This document shows positions 6,108 through 11,796 of a stretch of 11,796 nucleotides of DNA, one piece after another. The stretch lies in contig QNZU01000018.1 in NCBI GenBank assembly GCA_003978405.1, positions 1 through 11,796 of the forward strand, in the 5' to 3' direction. The position numbers and the translations under genes were made by a program. This stretch comes from Sulfurospirillum sp. (GTDB taxonomy: Bacteria > Campylobacterota > Campylobacteria > Campylobacterales > QNZT01). The notes beneath the pieces were generated by a model. That model was given only the letters and a program-made list of their open reading frames with translations. It ran no database searches and was not told the origin of the DNA. Numbering within the stretch: the stretch's first letter is position 1; every line of letters begins with the position of its first letter.

Positions 6108-6681
6108 ACAGAAACCTCTTTACAAGCAGATTGAAGCGGGTATTTACAAAGGGAAAAAGATATATCTTCCATCTTTGCAAAGCACAAGAAGCACAAAATC
6201 GATACTAAAAAACTCATTTTTTAACTCTATTCAGTTTGAATTGGAGGGTTTTGATTTTGTAGAGGTGTTTGGAGGCAGTGGCTCTATGGGATTGGAGGCA
6301 TTGAGCCGTGGTGCAAAAAGGGCATATTTTATAGAGATAGATAAGTTGGCATTTGAAATCTTAAACAAAAATTGCATGGAGATTGATCCAAAAAACTGCA
6401 CTACGATACTTGGAGATAGTTTTGCAGAGTTTCCAAAACTTCTAAACTTGCTTGAGCAAAAGGCGATATTCTATTTTGATCCTCCGTTTGATATCAGAGA
6501 TGGTATGGAAGAGATTTATACAAATGTGTATGATCTTATCTTATCGATTCCTTCAAATTTGGCTCATATTATTGCCATAGAGCATATAAGCTCACTAAAA
6601 ACTCCTCCAAAGATTGGTATTTATCAAAAAGTCAAAACCAAAAAATTTGGAAAATCTTCACTATCTATCTATAGAATATAG
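6100..6681 (+). CDS. rsmD: 16S rRNA m2G966 methyltransferase RsmD
   Basis: RsmD uses S-adenosylmethionine to methylate the 2-amino group of G966 (E. coli numbering) in 16S rRNA during small-subunit assembly. From ATG 6100 the protein has 193 residues, close to E. coli RsmD (198). The N-terminal KGKKIYLPS and STRSTKSILKNSFF (about 17-41) correspond to the family's GxxxGRKLxxP and RPTxxRVRExLF. Motif I is VFGGSGSMGLEALSRGA (56-72, with FGG where FAG is usual), the acidic SAM ribose contact is about E79-D81, and the catalytic N-methyltransferase motif is DPPF (127-130). A TTG at 6073 in the same frame lacks a ribosome site. The ATG overlaps the preceding gene and gives the usual N-terminus. A housekeeping enzyme within a flagellar run is the normal order in Campylobacter (Cj1461). 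Confidence 0.93.
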   Translation: MAKQKPLYKQIEAGIYKGKKIYLPSLQSTRSTKSILKNSFFNSIQFELEGFDFVEVFGGSGSMGLEALSRGAKRAYFIEIDKLAFEILNKNCMEIDPKNCTTILGDSFAEFPKLLNLLEQKAIFYFDPPFDIRDGMEEIYTNVYDLILSIPSNLAHIIAIEHISSLKTPPKIGIYQKVKTKKFGKSSLSIYRI

Positions 6682-6682
6682 C

Positions 6683-6699
6683 TGGAACACTCTTTGCTT
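6683..6699 (+). promoter_or_regulatory. Sigma54 promoter of flgI-flgJ
   Basis: TGGAACACTCTTTGCTT has the invariant GG (6684-6685) and GC (6696-6697) separated by exactly ten bases, and matches the Campylobacterota RpoN pattern TTGGAAC-N4/5-TTGCTT. It begins directly after the rsmD stop codon. Start of transcription is expected near 6709, leaving a leader of about 24 bases. This places flgI and flgJ in the FlgR/RpoN class. Confidence 0.85.
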
Positions 6700-6732
6700 T
6701 AATTTATATAATTAGAGTTTGGGGAGAAGATT

Positions 6733-7728
6733 TTGAAGAAGTTTGCAATTTTGTTGGTATTGTTTAGTAGCTTTTTATATGCCACAAAGATTAAAGAGTT
6801 GGTAAATGTCAGAGGTATCAGAGACAATCAACTTATCGGGTATGGATTGGTAGTTGGGCTAAATGGTACCGGAGATGGTTCATCTTCAAAATTTACCCAA
6901 AGAGCAATAGCAAGTATGCTCTCAAGTGTCAATGTTAGAATCGATGCAAAAGATATCAAATCCAAAAATGTTGCAGCAGTGATGGTAACAGCAACTCTTC
7001 CTCCGTTTTCAAGGCATGGAGACAGGATAGATGTAGAGGTATCTTCAATAGGTGATGCCAAATCGATAAGCGGAGGAACTCTGCTGTTGACTGCTCTAAA
7101 ATCGATAGATGGACAAATATATGCTCTGGCTCAAGGAAATATCAATGACTATTACAATGACAAAAAAAAGGCAGTTTTAAAAACCACTGCAAAGATTTAT
7201 GACGGAGCTTTGGTGGAGAGAGAGCTTGATTATGATCTGTATCATAAAAACAGGATTGAGTTGAGTCTGAAAAAAGCAGATTTTAAAACAGCCATCAAGA
7301 TCCAAAATGCTATCAACTCCAGATATAAAACCAATGCTGCAAAAGCATTAGATCCCAGAACTATTCAAATAACAAGACCGGCAAATTTGAGTATGGTGGA
7401 ATTTTTGGCTATGATCAATGATATCAATATCTATTCGGTAAAAAACGATAAAATCGTCATAGATAAACAGAGTGGTACCATTGTCGCAGGAGCCAATATA
7501 CTTATTTCTCCTGTAGTGGTGGCTCAAAATGATTTTACCCTTAAAATCGCTCCAAATATCAAATCAAACAGCAGTTCAAAAATGATCTCTATGAGGTATG
7601 GTAAAAGCAGTGTTGCCAGTGTCGCCAAAGTGATGCAAAAGTTGGGATACAAACCAAAAGATATCATCTCTTTGCTGATTACTCTAAAAAGACAGGGTGC
7701 TATCAGAGCTGATTTGGAGGTGATATAA
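6733..7728 (+). CDS. flgI: Flagellar P-ring protein FlgI, TTG start
   Basis: FlgI forms the periplasmic ring around the rod at the peptidoglycan layer. The 331-residue product has a Sec signal peptide (KKFAILLVLFSSFLYA, cut near residue 17) and the family hallmarks: VRGIRDNQLIGYGLVVGLNGTGD (about 27-49), MVTATLPPFSRHGDRIDVEVSSIGDAKSISGGTLLLTAL, YALAQGN, and later RTIQITRPANLSMVEFLA. The start is TTG at 6733, backed by GGGGAG six bases upstream; no ATG lies near. The protein is about 15 residues shorter than C. jejuni FlgI. The shortfall falls after YALAQGN, where the usual glycine-rich stretch is replaced by INDYYNDKKKAVL. There are no cysteines, so the disulfide known in enteric FlgI cannot form. 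It overlaps flgJ by one base. Confidence 0.95.
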   Translation: MKKFAILLVLFSSFLYATKIKELVNVRGIRDNQLIGYGLVVGLNGTGDGSSSKFTQRAIASMLSSVNVRIDAKDIKSKNVAAVMVTATLPPFSRHGDRIDVEVSSIGDAKSISGGTLLLTALKSIDGQIYALAQGNINDYYNDKKKAVLKTTAKIYDGALVERELDYDLYHKNRIELSLKKADFKTAIKIQNAINSRYKTNAAKALDPRTIQITRPANLSMVEFLAMINDINIYSVKNDKIVIDKQSGTIVAGANILISPVVVAQNDFTLKIAPNIKSNSSSKMISMRYGKSSVASVAKVMQKLGYKPKDIISLLITLKRQGAIRADLEVI

Positions 7729-8006
7729 TGAAGATAGACAACTCTTTATCACTCTTAAGTGAAAAAACTCCCAAAATCAATAAGAATCTCGATGATCAAA
7801 AGTTAAAAGAGCAGACAGATAAATTTGAAGCTTTTTTTATCAAAAAAGTTTTTGATATATCACTCAAAAGTGAGAACAAACTCTTTGGTAAAGATGTCGG
7901 AGATAAGATATATCAGTCGATGTATAATGATGCTCTATCAAATGCTATGAGTGGAAGTTTTGGTTACTCAGAGTTATTATTCAATTATTTAAAAGAAAAT
8001 AGATAA
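7728..8006 (+). CDS. flgJ: Rod-binding protein FlgJ, short form without hydrolase domain
   Basis: The 92 residues correspond to the N-terminal rod-binding domain of FlgJ only (KFEAFFIKKVFDISLKSENKLFG, GDKIYQSMYNDALSNAMS, FGYSELLFNYL). The peptidoglycan hydrolase half found in enterics is absent, as in C. jejuni Cj1463, so another muramidase would have to open the wall for the rod. The ATG overlaps the flgI stop as TAATG, and GGAGGTGAT, nearly a full anti-16S match, lies just upstream inside flgI. It shares the sigma54 promoter in front of flgI. There is no signal peptide, in line with export through the flagellar apparatus. Confidence 0.92.
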   Translation: MKIDNSLSLLSEKTPKINKNLDDQKLKEQTDKFEAFFIKKVFDISLKSENKLFGKDVGDKIYQSMYNDALSNAMSGSFGYSELLFNYLKENR

Positions 8007-8037
8007 AATTTCAAATAGTAAAAATTATTTAAAAAAG

Positions 8038-8064
8038 TAAAGTTTTTTATCATTGTGCCGATTT
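8038..8064 (+). promoter_or_regulatory. Perfect-spacing sigma28 (FliA) promoter of flgN-flgK
   Basis: TAAAGTTT (8038-8045), eleven bases, then GCCGATTT (8057-8064) matches the FliA consensus TAAAGTTT-N11-GCCGATAA at 14 of 16 positions. Start of transcription is expected near 8071, about 34 bases before the flgN ATG. It separates flgN-flgK from the sigma54-driven flgI-flgJ unit, although read-through from flgJ is possible since no terminator is seen between them. Confidence 0.88.
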
Positions 8065-8104
8065 ACTTTATAGTTAATATAAAGATGTATAGAAGGAGAT
8101 TTCT

Positions 8105-8527
8105 ATGTTGGCAGAAAAATTACAAACGGCTTTACTTAAGCTTGATCGTTTGATCGAATACACTAAAGAAGATATAGAGCTTGTTAAAGCATCAAAGCAT
8201 GATGAAATCTCCAACAGAGTTGGTACCAAAGAGAGAATACTTTTAGAGTTTGAGAGTGCCAAGACAGTTTTAAACTCTCAACTGATGGAGATGGTTGAGA
8301 GTGGTGGTGATCTGGAGTCTGTGCTAGATGAGAATGAGCAGGAACTGTTTGATGCTTTCAAAACAAAACTTTTGGAGCTAAAAAAATTAAACAGAGATTT
8401 ATCGGCAATTGTTGTAGTAGTGAGTGAGTTTTATCGATCACTCTTTTCAAATATTGTCACCTTTGATACACATGGTTACAATCAAACAAAGCCACATCCT
8501 GCAGCAATGCTTAGAGTGAGTGCATAA
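8105..8527 (+). CDS. flgN: FlgN-type export chaperone for FlgK/FlgL
   Basis: FlgN is a cytoplasmic helical chaperone that escorts the hook-filament junction proteins FlgK and FlgL to the export gate. The 140-residue product is almost wholly helical, has the FlgN-family pattern of Leu/Glu-rich heptads (LQTALLKLDRLIEYTKEDIELV, then KERILLEFESAKTVL) and lies directly before flgK, where C. jejuni Cj1465 sits. The last 20 residues, from about FDTHGYNQTKPHP, are less structured and may carry the substrate-binding part. ATG 8105 has AAGGAG six bases upstream. Its stop overlaps the flgK start as TAATG. Sequence identity among FlgN proteins is low, so position carries much of the call. Confidence 0.85.
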   Translation: MLAEKLQTALLKLDRLIEYTKEDIELVKASKHDEISNRVGTKERILLEFESAKTVLNSQLMEMVESGGDLESVLDENEQELFDAFKTKLLELKKLNRDLSAIVVVVSEFYRSLFSNIVTFDTHGYNQTKPHPAAMLRVSA

Positions 8528-10371
8528 TGGGAATTTTTGACGGTTTACATATCGGTTACAGTGGGCTTAGTGCATCACAAACAGGTATCAATACCACTTC
8601 ACACAACATTTCAAATGCAAATACCCCTGGATATTCAAGACAAAGAGTTGTTCAAGAGCCAAAAGTTCCTCTTCACTCAATTCCAGGAGATAGTGGAAGT
8701 GGTGTTAATGTATCTACTATTAGCAGAATTCATGATGAGTTTGTTTATAGTAGATTTCGTGGAAGCTCCTCAAAGCTTGAACATGATCAATTTACCAAAG
8801 ATACTTTGACTGAGATTACAAGCTATTTTCCTGATATTGAAGATAATGGAATTGCAAATGATTTAAAGAATTTTTTTAACTCATGGAGTGATATAGCCCA
8901 AGATCCAAGCAACAGTGCTAACAAAGTAACATTGGCAAAAAGTACTGAGGCTTTGACAAGAGATATCAAATCAACAAAAAAGATGCTTGGAGATTTGCAG
9001 GATAGATTGGATGACAGACTAGCAACTGCTGTTGATGAAGTTAATCGTATAGGAAAAGAGATAGCTCAAGTAAACAAAGAGATCAACAAAATTGAAAGCT
9101 CAAATGATGCAAATGCCAATGATCTTCGTGATAGAAGAGATTCACTTGAGTTAAGACTCTCCAAACTGATAGGAATCAATGTCTTTAAAGGCAGAATACG
9201 AAGCCACAGCGATATAGACAGATCTCAGACAGATCAAGGAACAGATTACAATATCAATATAGCAGGAAGAAATATTGTAGATGGTGCTTCATTTCATCCA
9301 ATCCAATTGGATAGAACAGAGTCATCTCCTACATCAAAGTTTAGCTCAGTTGTATATGTATCAAATGACAACTCAAGCGATCAGATAGATATCACTTCCA
9401 ATATCAGAGGTGGAAAAATTGGTGCAATCATTGCACTAAGAGGTGATGGTATTGATGAGAGTGGAAGAGCTACAAACTCAAAAATTCAAAGATATATAGA
9501 TGATTTGGATGATTTTGCAAAAGGTTTGATGGATGGAGTCAACTCTGTATATGCATCATCTCCACAAAAAAAGCTTGAAACAAAGATTTTTGACGGTGCC
9601 AATGAGAGCACCAAACTAAGCACAATCGATGGTATCAATGAGGGTAGTTTTGATCTTGTAGTGTATGATAAAGATGGTAATGAAGTTGCACGAAAAAATA
9701 TAGAGATAGATGAAGATACTATCTTTGATGATCCGACAAATACAAATAAAAACTCTTTGGTTTACAAGATAAATAAAAGCACAGATGACAATGGTGATAA
9801 TGACGGGAGCAATGATGTTGATGATTTTTTCAAAGCTACATTTGGAAGTAGGGCACTGAGAATTGATCCTTTGGTTGATGGTTATACGATAGCTATGGAG
9901 GATAAGGGGAGTAATTTTGCAGGAACTTCACAGGTGCATAGATTTTTCAAAGGAGATAGTGCATCAAATATTGATCTTGAAGATGCTCTTAAAAACAACC
10001 CTGCAAAGATAAAAGCTAACAAAGCTCCAGTTGATGGTAACAATGAAGTAGCCAACTTAATGGTAAAACTGGCAAATCAAAATATAACTTTTGGAAAAGA
10101 GAACAGCCAAAAAAGTTTCAATACAATCGAAGGATTTTATAGACAAATCTCTTCAAATATCGCTTCAGATGCAGCTCAATCAGTCAGAAGCTATGATGCT
10201 ACAAAAGCACTAAATGACACAATAGAGCAGGAACAAAAATCTGTAAGTGGAGTGGATATGGATGAAGAGTTGGTTTCATTGATGAAGTACCAAACAGCTT
10301 ATCAGGCAAATGCAAAAGTGATAACAACGATAGACAGAATGCTTGATGCACTACTTGGGATAAAACAGTAA
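8527..10371 (+). CDS. flgK: Hook-filament junction protein FlgK (HAP1)
   Basis: FlgK is exported by the flagellar type III system and forms the first adapter ring between hook and filament. The 614 residues match Campylobacter FlgK (about 608). The N-terminus has the rod/hook/HAP signature (GLHIGYSGLSASQTGINTTSHNISNANTPGYSRQ), and the C-terminus (VSGVDMDEELVSLMKYQTAYQANAKVI) pairs with it in the D0 coiled core. Residues about 35-210 form the conserved D1 region, including the FFNSWSDIAQDPSNSANK block. The centre (about 230-500) is variable and contains an Asp/Asn-rich stretch near 418-432 (DDNGDNDGSNDVDD) that could bind cations. There are no cysteines. It is coupled to flgN by TAATG and is the last gene of this run, with a hairpin downstream. 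Confidence 0.95.
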   Translation: MGIFDGLHIGYSGLSASQTGINTTSHNISNANTPGYSRQRVVQEPKVPLHSIPGDSGSGVNVSTISRIHDEFVYSRFRGSSSKLEHDQFTKDTLTEITSYFPDIEDNGIANDLKNFFNSWSDIAQDPSNSANKVTLAKSTEALTRDIKSTKKMLGDLQDRLDDRLATAVDEVNRIGKEIAQVNKEINKIESSNDANANDLRDRRDSLELRLSKLIGINVFKGRIRSHSDIDRSQTDQGTDYNINIAGRNIVDGASFHPIQLDRTESSPTSKFSSVVYVSNDNSSDQIDITSNIRGGKIGAIIALRGDGIDESGRATNSKIQRYIDDLDDFAKGLMDGVNSVYASSPQKKLETKIFDGANESTKLSTIDGINEGSFDLVVYDKDGNEVARKNIEIDEDTIFDDPTNTNKNSLVYKINKSTDDNGDNDGSNDVDDFFKATFGSRALRIDPLVDGYTIAMEDKGSNFAGTSQVHRFFKGDSASNIDLEDALKNNPAKIKANKAPVDGNNEVANLMVKLANQNITFGKENSQKSFNTIEGFYRQISSNIASDAAQSVRSYDATKALNDTIEQEQKSVSGVDMDEELVSLMKYQTAYQANAKVITTIDRMLDALLGIKQ

Positions 10372-10380
10372 TGCCATTTG

Positions 10381-10396
10381 AGTTGTGAAAACAGCT
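10381..10396 (+). terminator. Small GNRA hairpin after flgK
   Basis: AGTTGT and ACAGCT pair (one G-T wobble) around a GAAA tetraloop nine bases after the flgK stop. It has no T tract, so it is more likely a 3'-end protecting structure or chance than an intrinsic terminator. Confidence 0.25.
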
Positions 10397-10437
10397 GTAG
10401 AGCAGGGCAATATCCTACATTTAAATAGATAAACTTA

Positions 10438-10463
10438 ACATTTGGAACATAAGTCCCAAATGT
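10438..10463. terminator. Hairpin shared by convergent flgK and groEL
   Basis: ACATTTGGAAC and GTCCCAAATGT pair around an ATAA loop with one A-C mismatch (10 of 11 pairs). It lies between the 3' ends of flgK and groEL. On the groEL strand the stem is followed by TTAAGTTTATC, moderately T-rich; on the flgK strand by ATTAATG. It is probably bidirectional and better suited to groEL. The rest of 10372-10479 holds nothing else I can name. Confidence 0.6.
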
Positions 10464-10479
10464 ATTAATGAGGGTGAAA

Positions 10480-11796
10480 TTACATCATTCCACCCATACC
10501 TCCCATTCCGCCCATATCAGGCATCGCAGGAGCTGCAGTGTTCTCCTCTTTGATATCACTTACAGTTGCTTCAGTTGTAAGTAGAAGACTTGAAACACTA
10601 ATAGCATTGATAAGTGCAACTCTCTCAACCTTTACAGGATCGATGATACCCTCTTTGAACATATCAACATACTCTCCAGTTGCAGCGTTAAATCCAAAGT
10701 TTTCATTATCATTTGATAATATCTCATTGACTACTACACCTGAGTCATAACCAGCATTTTCAGCTATCTGCTTAGCAGGAGCACTCAAAGCTCTCTTGAC
10801 GATATCTGCACCTATTGCCTCATCACCACTAAGATCAAGGTTCACTTTAGAGCTTGCTCTAAGAAGTGCTGCTCCACCACCTATAACGATACCCTCTTCA
10901 ACAGCCGCTTTTGTAGCTGAGAGTGCATCATCAACTCTATCTTTTTTCTCTTTCATCTCAGTCTCAGTAGCTGCTCCTACTTTGATAACAGCCACACCAC
11001 CACTTAGCTTGGCTAGTCTTTCTTGAAGCTTCTCTTTGTCATAGTCGCTTGAAGTCTCTTCGATCTGCTTTCTGATCTGAGCAATTCTAGCTTCAATAGC
11101 CGCCTTATCTCCCGCACCATCAACGATAGTAGTGTTGTCTTTATCCATCACTACACTTGCAGCAGTTCCAAGATCATCCATTGTTACACCCTCAAGTGTT
11201 CTACCAAGCTCTTCACTGATAACTTGACCACCAGTAAGGATAGCGATATCTTCAAGCATCGCTTTTCTTCTATCACCAAATCCTGGAGCTTTAACTGCTG
11301 CAATATTTAGGATACCTCTTAGTTTGTTTACTACAAGAGTCGCTAATGCTTCTCCCTCGATATCTTCAGCAATGATTAGAAGTGGTCTTCCTCCCTTTTG
11401 AACTTGCTCAAGGATTGGAAGCAGATCTTTTAGGCTTGTAACTTTTTTGTCATATAGTAAGATGTATGGGTTATCAAGAACCGCTTCCATCTTCTCAGTG
11501 TCAGTTACAAAGTATGGAGATAGATATCCTCTATCAAACTGCATACCCTCAACTACATCAAGCTCATCTTCGATACCTTTTGCCTCTTCTACAGTGATAA
11601 CTCCATCTTTTCCGACTTTGTCCATCGCTTCAGCGATAAGATCACCGATTTTGCTATCTGAGTTTGCAGAAATTGTAGCAACTTGAGCGATCTCTTTTTT
11701 GTCTTTGACCTCTTTTGCCATGTTTTTTAACTCTTCTACAATCGCCTCAACTGCTTTATCCATACCTCTTTTTACTTCGATAGGATTTGCTCCTGC
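10480..11796 (-). CDS. groL: Chaperonin GroEL, N-terminus cut by window edge
   Basis: GroEL is the 60-kDa ring chaperonin that folds proteins with GroES using ATP. The frame is open to the right edge, giving 438 residues that align with about residue 107 onward of the usual 545. The edge reads AGANPIEVKRGMDKAVEAI, so the internal Met at 11763 is not the start. Visible marks are the apical domain (YLSPYFVTDTEKMEA and KVTSLKDLLPILEQ), VKAPGFGDRRKAMLEDIAILTGG, the ATPase region ATETEMKEKKDRVDDALSATKAAVEEG with the catalytic Asp (D398 in E. coli numbering), and the GGMGGMGGMM tail that projects into the cavity. Upstream sequence, where groES and any heat-shock control should lie, is outside the window. 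It is convergent with flgK. Confidence 0.97.
   Translation of the reverse strand, partial: AGANPIEVKRGMDKAVEAIVEELKNMAKEVKDKKEIAQVATISANSDSKIGDLIAEAMDKVGKDGVITVEEAKGIEDELDVVEGMQFDRGYLSPYFVTDTEKMEAVLDNPYILLYDKKVTSLKDLLPILEQVQKGGRPLLIIAEDIEGEALATLVVNKLRGILNIAAVKAPGFGDRRKAMLEDIAILTGGQVISEELGRTLEGVTMDDLGTAASVVMDKDNTTIVDGAGDKAAIEARIAQIRKQIEETSSDYDKEKLQERLAKLSGGVAVIKVGAATETEMKEKKDRVDDALSATKAAVEEGIVIGGGAALLRASSKVNLDLSGDEAIGADIVKRALSAPAKQIAENAGYDSGVVVNEILSNDNENFGFNAATGEYVDMFKEGIIDPVKVERVALINAISVSSLLLTTEATVSDIKEENTAAPAMPDMGGMGGMGGMM

Noticed and set aside
8007..8104. A remnant of flgM between flgJ and flgN
   Set aside because: The 98 bases show no FlgM-like residues in any frame; the stretch is explained by the promoter and leader.
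8537..8809. Plus-strand 90-residue frame overlapping the start of flgK
   Set aside because: It lies wholly within the conserved FlgK N-terminal coding region in another frame.
9770..9830. Asp/Asn-rich codon repeat in flgK as a simple-sequence phase-variable repeat
   Set aside because: The codons are mixed (GAT, GAC, AAT, GGT) with no perfect repeat unit, so slippage is unlikely; it is a compositional feature of the protein.
10480..11763. GroEL taken as complete with start at 11763
   Set aside because: The frame continues upstream to the window edge with conserved GroEL residues (AGANPIEVKRG), so the Met is internal.

Overview
The window looks like a chromosome segment of a motile member of the Campylobacterota (the former Epsilonproteobacteria). 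The DNA is AT-rich. The gene set and order match the group: an unnamed small gene, rsmD, flgI, a rod-binding-only FlgJ, FlgN and FlgK run in the order known from Campylobacter (the Cj1460-Cj1466 region). A flaG-fliD-fliS-small helical protein cluster lies divergently beside it. I cannot name the genus. A free-living Sulfurimonas-type organism is a guess, based on the short FliD and moderate AT content.

Layout. 1-880 (-): the N-terminal half of an alpha-D-glucose phosphoglucomutase (pgm), cut by the window edge, with a promoter that fits both sigma70 and sigma28 (FliA). 881-989: its promoter, an 8-G tract and a hairpin terminator. 990-2240 (-): a cysteine-rich lipoprotein built from PKD/Ig-like modules. 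2241-2470: a divergent control region with a 10-base motif in the leader of both flanking genes. 2471-3355 (+): a FieF-type cation efflux carrier. 3358-5636 (-): flaG, fliD, fliS and a small FliT-position gene, behind a sigma28-type -10. 5772-8006 (+): a small receiver-like protein, rsmD, flgI and flgJ, with a textbook sigma54 promoter between rsmD and flgI. 8038-10371 (+): a textbook sigma28 promoter followed by flgN and flgK. 10480-11796 (-): groEL, lacking its N-terminus at the window edge.

How it works together. The flagellar genes follow the class logic of these bacteria. The P-ring and rod-associated proteins (FlgI, FlgJ) come under sigma54. The late filament-junction, cap and chaperone proteins (FlgN/FlgK, FlaG/FliD/FliS) come under sigma28. 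Most neighbouring flagellar genes overlap or nearly touch, often as TAATG, which suggests translational coupling.

Most unusual points: flgM, which normally sits between flgJ and flgN in Campylobacter, is absent and a perfect sigma28 promoter occupies the spot; flaG appears frameshifted near its 3' end; the small gene before rsmD reads like a degenerate CheY-type receiver; the lipoprotein has repeated four-cysteine modules; and pgm may be tied to the flagellar regulon. I saw no mobile element, CRISPR array, tRNA or rRNA. Nothing here is clearly a wholly new system; the candidates are modest variations around a flagellar locus.
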